This document shows, piece by piece, positions 32,937 to 45,700 of a DNA stretch of 64,000 bases. Under the pieces are notes generated by a model. That model was given only the letters and a program-made list of their open reading frames with translations, was not told the origin of the DNA and ran no database searches. The DNA is from Thereva unica (Eukaryota > Arthropoda > Insecta > Diptera > Therevidae). The stretch is taken from positions 310,001 to 374,000 of the forward strand of contig CATLJY010000911.1 of assembly GCA_949987705.1 (NCBI GenBank), in the 5' to 3' direction. A program made the translations under genes and the position numbers. The number at the start of each line of letters is the position of its first letter. Position 1 is the first letter of the stretch.

Positions 32937-34381
32937 TTTTTTTTTTTTTTTTTTTTTTTTATGTGACAGTGCTAAGCTCAGGAGTCACCCTTTGTACTAC
33001 TAGTCCGTCATGTCATTTGTCAAGTCATGGTGCAATGTCTAGCAGTAAGCTTAGTACGGGGGAGGGGTTGGTGGTATAGGTTAAGGGTTAAAAGGTACGG
33101 GGGGGTATTGAAGAAGGTGGTGATGAACCCTGCGTTTGAACTCTTGGATGTTGTAGGAGCTCGGAAATACTGACTGCGAGAGATTATTCCACAGTCGAGT
33201 TGTTCTATTTACAAACGAATTCATATCTTGTTGAGTGCGTGAAAGGGGTAGTTGCAGGTGAAGGGAATGAGACGAGTGGGCTAATCTGGTGTTGCGGGTA
33301 TAAGATTGCCGTGGAGGCAGGAGAGCGTTTAACTCGGAGGAACAGTCACTATGATAGTAGCGATAAAATTTTGTCAGTGCTGCTACATTCCTACGGTGGC
33401 TGAGGGGGTCGATGGTGGAGCAAGCGGTGTCGTCACCAATTAATTTAAGGGCCTTTTTTTGGACCTTATCTAACCATGCTAAGGTGGTTATTGGAGCGCC
33501 GCCCCAAACGAGGGAGTTGTATTCGAGAAGAGGCCGAATGTAGGATTTATAAATAACAGCACGGGCCGATGGTTGGAGGAGGAACTTGCACCTCTTGAGA
33601 AATCCCAAGCACTGGGATGCTTGTTTGGCGATTTGAAATATGTGATCATTCCAACGCAAGTCTTTGGCTAATGTAACGCCTAAGATGTGTAGGGATGGGT
33701 CGGCCTTTAGTTCAATGTCATCCACTGTCAAGGATGGTGAGGTGTTGAACTTCTTTTTTGAGATAAGACAGTACTTGGTTTTGGTGGGGTTGAATTTGAC
33801 ACGATTCTTTTCTCCCCAATTTAGAATTAGTTTGATGTCATTTTTAATAGATTTGGACATTAATTCACGATCATCAAGACAGGATCTGGCACATTTCTGT
33901 CTTGTATCGAAGCTGTACGAGTAACGTAGAGTACCGTCGTCAGCGAAGCTGAGAAGTGGGTTGGAGGAGATTGAAAGTAGGTCATTTATAAAGATGAGAA
34001 AAAGGGCCGGTGATAAAATTGACCCCTGGGGGACCCCCGCAGAGATGGGGTGAGATTCAGATTTGACGCCATCCAATAATACCTTAATTGAACGGCCGGA
34101 AAGGAAACTCTCAACCCACTTATACAGAAGCGAGTCGATTCCAATAGCTTGGAGTTTAGCTAACAAGGCTGAGTGCCATACTCTATCAAAAGCCTTGGAG
34201 ATATCCAAAGCAACCAAACTAGATTCGCCAGATCCATGCAAACTTCGGCTGAGGTGTTCTGTAAGGCAAACTAAAAGATCTCCAGTGGATCTTTTTTGGC
34301 GGAAGCCGTATTGTTTGTCGTTGATAAGTTGGTTGGATTCTAGATATCCCATAAGCTTTTTGTTAATTATCGTCTCCATGG
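32937..34381 (-). mobile_element. Daphne/CR1-like non-LTR retrotransposon, copy B, 5'-truncated
   Basis: The minus-strand 3' end is the A-run seen as about 24 T at 32937-32960. A ~120-bp 3' untranslated part precedes the stop at 33081. The element stops abruptly at 34381 within the RT, next to the coding remnant at 34395. It is uninterrupted and serves as the reference for assembling copy A. No target duplication was found. Confidence 0.9.
33081..34379 (-). CDS. Copy B: open reverse transcriptase frame, 432 residues (partial)
   Basis: A single uninterrupted frame: RT start METIINKKLMGYLESNQ, RQKRSTGDLLVCL, motif A (ALDISKAFDRVWH, about residues 57-69), motif B (SAGVPQGSILSPALF, about 118-132), motif C (SFADDGTL, about 148-155), ILGVTLAKDLRWNDH, thumb LLEYNSLVWGGAP, then the C-terminal part with TTRLWNNLSQSVFPSSYN. 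Catalytic Asp residues are kept. The N-terminal third of the RT and the endonuclease are absent because the copy is 5'-truncated. The first codon is only the truncation point and not a true start. The lack of stops suggests it is younger than copy A. Confidence 0.9.
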   Translation of the reverse strand: METIINKKLMGYLESNQLINDKQYGFRQKRSTGDLLVCLTEHLSRSLHGSGESSLVALDISKAFDRVWHSALLAKLQAIGIDSLLYKWVESFLSGRSIKVLLDGVKSESHPISAGVPQGSILSPALFLIFINDLLSISSNPLLSFADDGTLRYSYSFDTRQKCARSCLDDRELMSKSIKNDIKLILNWGEKNRVKFNPTKTKYCLISKKKFNTSPSLTVDDIELKADPSLHILGVTLAKDLRWNDHIFQIAKQASQCLGFLKRCKFLLQPSARAVIYKSYIRPLLEYNSLVWGGAPITTLAWLDKVQKKALKLIGDDTACSTIDPLSHRRNVAALTKFYRYYHSDCSSELNALLPPRQSYTRNTRLAHSSHSLHLQLPLSRTQQDMNSFVNRTTRLWNNLSQSVFPSSYNIQEFKRRVHHHLLQYPPVPFNP

Positions 34382-34394
34382 TTTACATCAAAAT

Positions 34395-34990
34395 CAACTT
34401 TGTGATAACAAAGATTTATGAAAAAAAAATTTTTTTGTTCTTGTATTGACCACTCGCTCCGTCAGAAAAGTAAAATATTTTTCGCAAAGAACCCAATGTG
34501 TTGTTTAAAAAAGTAATTAAACCACGCTGAAATAAGTGGACGGCTATTGTATCATGTTTGAAACAATCTGAGATTGCGATGAAATTAAGAAATTGTGTTT
34601 TTCCCTTATCTTTAACATAAATTGCGAAAGGGTGTATCGTTACTTGGTCATTATTCCAATGGACTCCTTGAACTGCATCCTGTAGAACAAACGCATAATT
34701 TTCGGAAAAATCGCAAATAAAAATCCCTTTTGATCTGTATCACAGCGTGTACTAGGTCCAGGGTTTAACACTGAAACAACTTTTTCCGACGTCTTTGATT
34801 CAGTATTATCGGAATCAGAAGAAGGGATTTTCCTAGTCTTCATTCGGCTTGCGCCACAAATCTTCAAATTTTCTGACGAGGGCAACGTAATTTTCAATTT
34901 TCTTTGCAGCTTCGAAGTGACTCGACGTCAATTCTTCATTGGTTTTTTTCTCGTCATTACGTCAAAACACGTATTGTAACGAGTTGACAT
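34395..34990 (-). pseudogene. Degraded copy of an arthropod DDE-like protein family
   Basis: The minus strand from 34990 has MSTRYNTCFDVM and a Ser-rich linker (KIPSSDSDNTESK) to about 34700. Then, without an ATG, it reads AVQGVHWNNDQVTIHPF, FIAISDCFKHDTIAVHL and KIFYFSDGASGQYKNKK before a stop near 34400. The order HWNN..VT.HPF, SDC..H.T.AVH, YFSDG...QYKN is, from memory, a block conserved in many unnamed arthropod proteins and looks transposase-like (Asp in SDC and SDG). Frames shift near 34690. The 3' part is cut by the 5' end of copy B at 34381. Confidence 0.5.
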
Positions 34991-35062
34991 TTTTTCTCCT
35001 GTGAGGTTTCAAATAAGGAAGTCTGATAAAATAATACCCGTAATTAATTATAGTTATAATTA

Positions 35063-35839
<777 letters not shown>

Positions 35840-35987
35840 TATCACTCTTTTTTGTTTTAATACATTCTAAAATAAAAAATAAATAATCTTCTGTATAAAG
35901 AAATATTATGTATTTAATTGTTCATTATATTTTTTTATTTATTTTATAAGTAGGTAATAACAAAATAACAAAATGCAGGAATTCAAA

Positions 35988-37056
35988 TTAAAATTTTTGC
36001 CTTTGTAAAAAAACATAAGCTCCTTTCGAGTTTCTCGGCCAAGATTTTTTCTGCACTATGGAATCATTGATCCATAACCAGCTCGATTTTTGTTTCAATA
36101 TGCTGATGTAATGACCTTGTTCGAGTGTTCCTGTGTGGAATATAGCACTAATCACTTTATAATTTGAACCTCTTATATGCAATTTTGCAGAAGTGACAGC
36201 TTTGATATCGCATTGCTCAATTTTAATAAACTTTTTATTTTTCAGTTCGAATAATTTCAGTTGTATTATGAGAACAGGTGCTAACGAAATCATTTCCGAT
36301 TTACGAATCTTTTGAGTGTACCAACAATTTTTAATTGATCACTCAGGATTTCTCGTTTTCCAAATTCATGATCAATAAGTTGCTGAAGAGTTACAGTATC
36401 TCGTTAAGCAATCGTTACTGATAACGAAATCATTATATTTGTTTCCGCAGTTGCACTTGTAAATATACAGTTTGGATTGAGACATGTTGTTGTATATCTT
36501 ACATTATGTTCAACGATATTTCTAATATTTCCTGTCTTATTAAATAAATCACTTGACAAACGTCTTGGTGAAAATGTGTTCCATATATTTGTGTATTTAA
36601 AAAATTCTTAAGTGGCCGGACGTCTACATTTTTTTGAACTGATAAATAATTTAGAAATGTCTTGTATAACATGTGATTTTCTGGTAATTTTAACAACTCC
36701 TTTTTTATAGTAGAACAATTAAAAATGCACTGCAGGGCTGCGTTAGCATAACACGAAGCACCATGCAAATTTGGTAGCCCCCGAACATTTCCAAAATTGA
36801 CAGCGTCATTAGTAAAAGTACCTTGTATATTCGAAACCTCCGAGATTGCATTCCACCTTTTATCAATAACTGGCAGAGACGATTTTTTTAAAATTTAATG
36901 TTTTGTAAATCTGGACGATATTTTTCTCTTAGCCAATTGTATTCAACTATTGCTTCAAGATTTACTTTAACACTAGATGGATCAAAATTGATTAAATGCA
37001 AACCGTCCAAGAATGTGAGTCTGGACAATGCTACATAAACCTGTCCGGGAGCAAAC
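35988..37056 (-). pseudogene. PIF1-type helicase tail joined to a ubiquitin-specific-protease (USP) domain
   Basis: From 37056 the minus strand reads FAPGQVYVALSRLTFLDGL (helicase motif VI region), VEYNWLREKYRPDLQN and, after a one-base slip near 36898, LPVIDKRWNAISEV. The USP Cys box follows (RGLPNLHGASCYANAALQC, Cys near 36750), then HFHQDVCQVIYLI. A damaged middle (36290-36500) leads to APVLIIQLKLFEL and the His box FHTGTLEQGHYISIL (His near 36105), ending WLWINDSIVQKK and AYVFLQRQ. Cys and His of a C19 peptidase are both present. Several frame breaks show it is not functional. Similar helicases occur in Helitron-type elements; whether a USP partner is known there I cannot verify. Confidence 0.75.
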
Positions 37057-37059
37057 TAA

Positions 37060-39198
37060 AAGTACTAATGATAATAAACAACATAAACCTGCATTACTGA
37101 CTCAAATGTTTCAGTTATATCGCTTATTGTGTTGTCCTTATTCTTCCCTTTCATTTGATACCCATGTCGAGGGGTATGTTAAGAAAATGGTAATCGGGCC
37201 TCTTCAGATGACCGCCGTGGCTCTTACGGTACATTGAGTACACTATACCGCTTATTGTGTTCTACTTATGATTACCTTTAATTAGATACCCATGTGGATG
37301 GGCTATGTAAAAAAAAATGGTTATCCGCTCTCTTGAGATAACCGCCGTGGATCTAAATATATTTTGAATATACTAAATCGCTTATTGTTTTCTACTTATC
37401 ATTCCCTTTCTTTTGATACCCATGTCGAGGGGGTTGTGAAGAAAATGGTAATCCGCCCTCTTGAGATGACAGCCATGGATCTAACCAGATATTGAGTATA
37501 TTATATCGCTTATGGTATTCTACTTATGATACCCTTTCAATTGATACCTATGTCGAGGTGGTGGTGAAGAAATGGTAGTCCGCCCTCTTGAGACGGCCGC
37601 CATGGATATAAAGACATAGCTTATTGTATTCTACTTATCATACCCTTTCATTTGATACCCATGTCGAGGGGGTTGTGAAGAAAATGGTAATACGTCCTCT
37701 TGTGGTAGCCTCGGTGGATCTAACTATTTATTGAATATACTATATTGCTTATTGTATTCTACTTATCATACCCTTTCATTTGATATCCATGTCGAGGGGG
37801 TTGTGAAGAAAATGGTAATCCGCCCTCTTGAGATGACCGCCATGGATCTAACCAGATATTGAGTATATTATATCGCTTATGGTATTCTACTTATGATACG
37901 CTTTCAATTGATACCTATGTCGAGGTGGTGGTGAAGAAATGGTAGTCCGCCCTCTTGAGACGGCCGCCATGGATATAAAGACATAGCTTATTGTATTCTA
38001 CTTATCATACCCTTTCATTTGATACCCATGTCGGGGGGGTTGTGAAGAAAATGGTAATGCGTCCTCTTGAGGTGGCCTCGGTGGATCTAACCAGATATTG
38101 ACTATACTATATTGCTTATTGTATTCTACTTATCATACCTTTTCATTTAATACTCATATCGATCGGGTTGTAAAGAAAATGGTAATCCGCCCTCTTGAGA
38201 TGACAGCCATGGATCTAACTAGATATTGAGTATATTATATCGCTTATGGTATTCTACTTATGATACCCTTTCAATTGATACCTATGTCGAGGTGGTGGTG
38301 AAGAAATGGTAGTCCGCCCTCTTGAGACGGCCGCCATGGATATAAAGACATAGCTTGTTGTATTCTACTTACCCTACCCTTTCATTTGATACCCATGTCA
38401 TGGGGGTTGTGAAGAAAATGGTAATACGTCCTCTTGAGATGACCGTCATGGATCTAACCAGATATTGAGTATATTATATCGCTTATGGTACTCTACTTAT
38501 GATACCCTTTCAATTGATACCTATGTCGAGGTGGTGGTGAAGAAATGGTAGTCCGCCCTCTTGAGACGGCCGCCATGGATATAAAGACATAGCTTATTGT
38601 ATTCTACTTATCTTACCCTTTCATTTGATACCCATGTCGAGGGGGTTGTGAAGAAAATGGTAATGCGTTCTCTTGAGGTGGCCTCGATGGATCTAACCAG
38701 ATATTGACTATGCTAAATTGCTTATTGTCTTCTACTTAAGATACCCTTTCAATTGATACCTATGTCGAGGTGGTGGTGAAGAAATGGTAGTCCGCCCTCT
38801 TGAGACGGCCACCATGGATATAAAGACATAGCTTATTGTATTCTACTTATCATACCCTTTCGTTTGATACCCATGTCGTGGGGGTTGTGAAGAAAATGGT
38901 AATGCGTCCTCTTGAGGTGGCCTCGGTGGATCTAACTATTTATTGAGTATACTATATTGCTTATTGTATTCTACTTATCATACCTTTTCATTTGATATCC
39001 ATATCGAGGGGGTTGTGAAGAAAATACTAATCCGCCCTCTTGAGATGACAGCCATGGATCTAACCAGATATTGAGTATATTATATCGCTTATGGTATTCT
39101 ACTTATGATACCCTTTCAATTGATACGTATGTCGAGGTGGTGGTGAAGAAATGGTAGCCCACCCTCTTGAGACGGCCGCCATGGATATAAAGACATAG
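37060..39198 (-). repeat. 127-bp satellite family, inverted array
   Basis: About 18 units of 115-125 bp in the opposite orientation to 1-9880, with the core CATTTGATACCCATGTCGAG. Units alternate between types, for example those with GGTGGTGGTGAAGAAATGG and those with GGGGGTTGTGAAGAAAATGG. The marker ATATAAAGACATAG recurs at about 37605, 37975, 38342, 38578, 38816 and 39185 (intervals ~236 or ~369 bp), so higher-order units of two or three monomers are present. The first units at 37100-37300 are diverged. Confidence 0.95.
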
Positions 39199-41131
39199 TG
39201 TAACGGCGGATCTATCCCCAGATAGGAATTTGGAGGATACCAATTTTATCGGCAATATTTTTTAACTACTGAGTTATGGAGAGAATTAATTTTTTTAAAA
39301 AAGTCAGGGATTTTTTTTTTGAAAAAAAGGAGGCCTGGGGCGAAAGAAAAAAAATAAAAGTTGGTTAGATTTTGGAAAATCGGGGAGATAGCTCCGTTTT
39401 TAGTGGAGACTGAAAAAAAAGAAATTGATTTTTAATCAGAAAACCAGTTTAGTTTTTTAAATCGGAAAGTTTATTTTTGGAAAAAGTATACGGGCGATCG
39501 AAACGGAGGACATTAAGGATTAGACGATTGGCTTTTTTTGGGTTTTTGAAAAAAACGGAGGAGGCGGAAGTACCAAAAATATATATAAAAGTCTGCAAAA
39601 AAAAATAAAACATAAATAAGTTTGGAAGACGAGTTGGGTTTGGTAGAGGAAGATTAGAATGAAAACAAGAACTAGCAGCAGTTCAGGTCATTGGTGAATT
39701 CAAGTCTCGAGAAAATCCCCTTATATAAACAAGATAAATTGGTGATACTAGAGAAGACGTCTGCTGAAGTTTCAATCCATCAGAAGATCATCGGATGAGG
39801 CAGGCTTGTTAGTGTCACGAAGTGTAGGTGTCAAGTTAGGCCCCACCAGCAGATGAGGTCAAGTGAAACTTTTCTCCACACCCCCTAACAAGGGTCCCTA
39901 ATATCCGATAGGGACGTGATTAGGCATCTAGGAACCCGAACTGTTTTTTGAGCGACCAGCGGCCAGGATATATAAGGTAACAACAGCGTTGTTTTTTTTG
40001 TTATTTATGCGGCGCATTGAAGACCGGTAGAAGGAAGAAACCAGATAAAGAACAACTAACCCAGTTGAAGAGGTTTAAGGTTTATGGACATACGTCATAA
40101 TTTCCATCAGAGGCTAACTTTCCTGAGATTCCTGGTTGATCTACCCTATAATTTGCCTCTTTTTTATAATTTTGTTGATATTTAAGATTAGATTTGTTTC
40201 AAATTGATTTGTTTTATCAGTTATTAGCATAGTTGCATATATTCCATCAATTAAGTTTTTCAAACAATTATTTTTCACCACCTTATAATATTACGAGTGT
40301 TTTTATATTCCCAGTTTAGCCCTGTTAAGCATTTGCTCTGCTCATTTATATTGTAAACAGAGTTTATAGTTCCAGGATTATCTTTTCTTTATGCTATATT
40401 GGTTGAATTTCCTAGATGATAATAATCTTATTTTTTTAAATTATAACTTATAAATATTTTGGCACGGTTATCTTTGTTTGGTCAAATGGAAATGTTTTTA
40501 TGTGGCGACTTGGTACCAGGGCGCGTCGGTTTTCTTCGTTTTAGATGGGTAACGTGTATATAAAAACAATTACGGAAGTATTTGTAAGTTACTAGATTAG
40601 AGTTCCTTGTTCAATAAACACATTTTTTTTGTATCAATTAATTCATCATTGTTCATTAAACACATTTTTTTTGTCAATTACCTATTTAGTCTTGGTTTTG
40701 GAGTGTTGTAATTAAATTGTCGTGTGTTCATCTCGTGTTTGATTTCTTGAATTATTTGAGATATTGGTTGGTTTAGGAGGATATGATGTAGTAAGGATCC
40801 GTTAATGGCATAGCAGCGGGCGATGGATCTTGCCCTGAACTTTAGTGGTCGGGGCTCCTCTGCCTTGGTATACAAGCTTCTCGTTCGCCGTGGATGATGG
40901 GAGTTCCCATGGAGGTAAGTGGTGGTGCAGTGATGGAGGTGGTACCTTAGGAGTTCTTCCACTCCACGACCCCCCCGACGAGCCAGCCCTTCTCTGGAGG
41001 CCCGGGGTACCGCCGATGTGTTGCTATACTTTATTTTGGAATTTTTGTTTTTGTTCAAAATTTTTTTTGTTTTTTTGTATGTGCGTCTGAGGTTGGCTTC
41101 TTCGGGCAACCAACCCAAGAGGCACATTACA
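39199..41131 (+). mobile_element. 1.93-kb solo LTR, TSD ATAG
   Basis: It begins TGTAACGGCGGATC and ends CACATTACA (TGTAA...TTACA inverted ends). ATAG lies at 39195-39198 and 41132-41135, and the joined flanks (AAGACATAGCTTGTTG) restore an ordinary satellite unit. Inside are a TATA-like TATATAAAAACAATT near 40556 and AATAAA near 40613 on the plus strand, consistent with a promoter and polyadenylation site of an LTR. No second copy of its ends and no coding domains, so it is best read as a solo LTR left by recombination. A terminal-repeat miniature element is possible. Confidence 0.75.
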
Positions 41132-41277
41132 ATAGCTTGTTGTATTCTACTTATCATACCCTTTCATTTGATACATTTGGTTGTGAAGAAAATGGTAATC
41201 CGCCCTCTTGAGATGACCACCATGGATCTAACCAGATATTGAGTATATTATATCGCTTATGGTATTCTACTTATGAT
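41132..41277 (-). repeat. 127-bp satellite family, short block
   Basis: One full and part of a second unit between the solo LTR and the gypsy provirus, ending in ATGAT (41273-41277), the left target duplication of the provirus. Confidence 0.93.
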
Positions 41278-42495
41278 ATTACGATTTCACGTAATTCCCG
41301 GCGGTGCTCAGCGTTGGGGTGGGTGATAGATGATTTTCTTATTTGGGCACCACGTAGTTTTAACGGTCTACGAACCGATTATTATAGCAAAAAAACTTGG
41401 AGGACAGTTAATTGTAATTTTATTTATACTTTAATATTTAATTCTTGACAAATTTAGTTTAGCTAACCAATAATCAATTTAATTTAAAACTTCAATAGTC
41501 AATACTATCAATTTATCATAAAGGCTATAAATTCCTACCTGTGCCTTATCCCGATCTTAATCTCCTTCAAATAAACTCGATCTACGGTCCTCGACTTACG
41601 GATTTACTCGTTAATACGAACTATCTATAATTAAATTTCTCTTCACCGTTAATATGCACTATACTGTAACTTCACTCTATCACGTTCTACACTTTACCGT
41701 CTCAAAAGAAAACCAAGAGAGACTACCACACAAGGGCCCATGTTTATATAGGGAAATGGCCCCTATTTCCAAAGGTTCCCGCTGTTTACCATACTGTTTC
41801 GTACCGTTCCAATGATGCTGGTTGGAATTGGTACGTCGGTTATAATCGGTAAACTTTTGAAATATTATCAATAATATTTTTTTTATAAATCTTGGACCTT
41901 GGATTTTTGGCGGCCGGGTGCTACTCCTGGGAAAATTCTACGTGCAAGCATAATCTCGCGAACGGCGAAGAAGCCAGAAGTATGGTCTGGATATGCTTGC
42001 CGGATTTTCCAGGGCTAACCCATTTCTCCAGTTTATTATCCCCTAGAGCACTCCTTGGTAGTTAATATGCCTTCTGGTATTATCATGTAGTCTCGTGCTG
42101 TGAAATTTAGTATATTTTTTTTATGCGTGATTGTATTTTAGAGATTAAAATCGGTACGGCTCAATTCCCAGGTGAGTTCTATGTATTTAATTAATACTAT
42201 ATACTATTTTTTTTTATTTGTTTAACTAAGACTATTGATATCTATTTTTTTTCCTTTTTGGTGATCGCCTATGGGCTGCTCCGCTTCTGGTGGTTGGTCC
42301 CGGATTCCAAAACAAGGGTCCTGAATTTCCAAAAAAAAGAGAAGTCCTGGATTTCCAAAAAAAAGACCAGAAGAGACCTGAAAAGAGAGATCCAGCAGCA
42401 GTAAGGTTCTTTAAGGGACGACACAAATAGATAAGTATCTATAGCATATTATTATATATTAAATATTAACGCCTCTCTATTTTTAGGTCGTAACA
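41278..42495 (-). repeat. Gypsy 3' LTR
   Basis: 1218 bp; on the minus strand it starts TGTTACGACCTAAAAATAG and ends GGGAATTACGTGAAATCGTAAT. The start TGTTACGA and end TCGTAAT are near-inverted. It matches 49230-50455 almost throughout; differences are single bases and A/T-run lengths. Confidence 0.95.
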
Positions 42496-42511
42496 TACCT
42501 CCCCTTCCTTC
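42496..42511 (-). promoter_or_regulatory. Polypurine tract of the gypsy element
   Basis: GAAGGAAGGGGAGGTA on the minus strand lies directly before the TGTTACGACC start of the 3' LTR, the position of the plus-strand DNA primer. Confidence 0.85.
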
Positions 42512-42738
42512 AAGAGATTTCGAGGAATAGATTCGAAGAAATCTCAAGAGGTATGACGTTAGCTCTCTCTAAGTGTCAATTTCACTCTATAACCCTAACT
42601 ATATACCATCACCCTGCCTTATCCTATTTCTTATCACTAAGTTAACCACCACCATGTCTTATTCTACTACAAGTTACCACCACCATGTCTTACTCTACTA
42701 CTTTAATCCTATAAGCTTATTTATAACTAACTTCTCCT

Positions 42739-45700
42739 TCAGCCTGGAGTCGACAAATCCGAAGTCTCGGCTATCTTTAAGTCCTTGGCATGCCAAACTC
42801 CAGCATCTTTACCGGTGCGATCTTTTAATTGATAAGTCCACGGAGACAATACTTCTGTTATGGTAAATGGCCCCACGTATTTCGGGGCTAGCTTTGCACT
42901 GAAATATTGCGCGGCATCGGACAAAACATAGTTCTTCCGTAAAACTAAATCATTAACGTAATACCTCTGATCTCTTCTTCTAAGGTTGTAGGTGTTTTTC
43001 GTTGCTTCTGCTAATTTACTTAACCTTGCCCTGACGTCTTTCCACACGTCTTGTAGTACCTTCGAACGGACTTCGGGGTTGTCTTCTCTCTGACTCGCCC
43101 CATGCGCCTGGCCATGTAACACCATTTCCTTGCCGAAGTTAATAAAGTATGGCGTTAACTTCGTACCCTCGTGTGTTCCAGTTCGAATTGCGCAGCCAAT
43201 TTTTGCTAGGTATGTGTCCCACGTCCGATGGTTATCGGATACATAGGCGCGCAACATCGACTTAACATTTTGATTCATCCGTTCAGTCGGGCTCGCTTGA
43301 GGGTGGTAGAATGCTGTGTAATTGATTGTTACCCCATATTCTGCACAAATTCCCTTAAATTCTTTAGACTTAAACTGCTGCCCGTTATCGCAGACTAGGA
43401 CCTTAGGTACGCCGAAGATTAAGAATATTGACTCCTCTAAGATGCCGCAAATAGGTGGAGCGGTGGCAGAACGTAAAGGGAAAAGCAAGGGAAATTTACT
43501 GAAATAATCTACAATTGTTAAAATGTATTTATATCCGCGGTTAGATCTTGGTAAGGGACCGATTAAATCAATACATACGCATTCCCAAGGGCGACTACCG
43601 ACCACGCGAGTAGACATCAGGCCTGCCGGTTTCTTTCGCTCTGGTTTTGTCGTTTGACACGTCATGCAACGTTTGACATATGAAGCAACATCGCTCTTCA
43701 TTTTCGGCCAATAAAAACGTTGGGCAATCCGGGCGTAAGTTTTCTTTACCCCTCCATGTCCTGCGGTTGGAACATCATGTGCCTCTAGCAAAGCTTCTTT
43801 TCTTTCTGCTTTCGGCAACACTCTTTTCCAGTCAAAATCCTCCTGAGATAACTCTGTGTACTTCGGTCGTATGTGCTTCCAGAGTTTACCGTGCGTGATC
43901 TTCCAGTCTGGAAACCGTTCAGGATTCTTCTTTATTTTCTCTGCTATACGCTGGTACCATGGATCGTCGGTTGTAGAGCCATCCCCTAGTGAATCTATGG
44001 CCGGAACTGATCGCGACAAGAGGTCCGGCAACAGGTGTTCCTTGCCTTTCCTATGCACTATGTCAAAATCGTATTGTTGTAATCTAATTGCCCATCGGGC
44101 TAGTCGGCCTGTAGGGTCCTTCAAGTTATGAAGCCATACTAAAGATGCATGATCTGTAACAACTGTAAAACTGGTTCCCTCGATATATGGTCGTAACTTC
44201 TCAATGGCCCATAGTACGGCGAGGCATTCGCGTTCCGTGGTAGAATAATTTCTTTCTGCCTTATTCAACGACCTACTTAAATATGCTATTACCTTATCCT
44301 GTCCTTCGATGTGTTGCGTGAGCACTGCGCCTAATCCATAACCCGAGGCATCGGTATGGATTACAAAAGGGAGTTCGAAGTTTGGGCAAGTGAGTATGGG
44401 TGCGCTTACTAAACAATTTTTCGCTTTCTGAAAGGCTTCCTCACACTGTGGCGACCATACGAACTTAGTTCTTTTCTTCAACAACGCCGTAATCGGAGCA
44501 ATTAAGGTAGCGAAATTGGGGACAAATCGACGGTACCATGACACTGTGCCAATGAATTTCCGTACTTCCCTGACCGACTTCGGGGTTGCGATATTTAAAA
44601 CCCCCTGTACCTTCTCTGGATCGACCTGAAGCCCATTCTCTCCCACCACGTAGCCCAGGTATTTTAGTTCCTCTCTACAGAATTCGCATTTGTCAAAGTT
44701 AATAACGAGACCTGCTTCTCCAATTTTTTTTAATACTTCGCTCAGCACCTCCTTGTGTTCCTCGAATGACTGCGTAACAATAATGATGTCGTCCAGGTAA
44801 ACAAAGACTTTGTCGTCCAGGGGTCCGGACAGCACTTTGTCAATCAAACGTTGCCATGTTGCGGGTGAATTGGTAAGTCCGAAGGGCATCCTGTTAAAAT
44901 GGAATAGTCCCCGACCAGGAATGGTGAAGGCGGTAAATTGCTTGGACTTTTCTTGCATGGGTACTTGCCAAAAAGCCGACCTTATGTCCAGCGACGATAA
45001 GTACTTGGCGTCGCGCAACTTGTCCAAGGTGGCCGAAACGAAGGGTAAGGGGTAGGCGTCCTTCTTCGCAACCTTATTTAGTTTCCTGTAATCGACGCAG
45101 AAACGATATTTCCCGTCCTTCTTCTTCGCCAACACGACTGGCGAGGCCCACGCGCTGTTGGAAGGTTCTACCACTCCAGCTTCCAACATCTCTTCCAACT
45201 GCTCATTAACTATCTTTTGCATGGCTGGCGATATAGGGTAATAGCGTTGTTTGATGGGAGGCGAATCCGTTTCGATCGCATGTTCCACAACGTTTGTGCA
45301 TCCCAGCTTCGTCCCCATTTTCTGCTTTGCTTCCTCGATAACTTGCTCTAATTCTTCTTGTTGCCTTTCCGAAAGCCTTGATTTGCTTTCCAAGGCGTGA
45401 ACTCGGACCTCTGTCTCCTGGTCCTTAAACCACCAGCTGTCATCCTCGAAATCTGTTATAATTTTCATCTCCTTGCAGAAGTCTACCCCCAGAATGATCG
45501 TGTGCGGCAACTCCGGAATTATCAACACCTCCTTGATCTTCACTCTCCCTTCCACTGACAGTGGTAGGTCTACTTTTCCTATCACCTCGACTGTCCCTCC
45601 ATCGGCTACATTAACCACCTTCCTCGGTGTGCTACTGATCTCCACCTTCATTTCCTTCAACTTCTCCCAGCCTGGCCTGCCGATGACAGTTGTTGTCGAA

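Noticed and set aside
40678..41157. 159-residue minus-strand frame in the solo LTR
   Set aside because: Low-complexity, no family motif, crosses the LTR end into satellite sequence.
42232..42426. 64-residue frame in the gypsy LTR (also at 50201-50386)
   Set aside because: Present in both LTRs only because they are copies; composed of short internal repeats (FWNPGP, FFGNSGP) without family similarity.
42496..42738. Possible envelope gene of the gypsy element
   Set aside because: Only about 240 bp lie between the pol stop and the 3' LTR, with no long frame.
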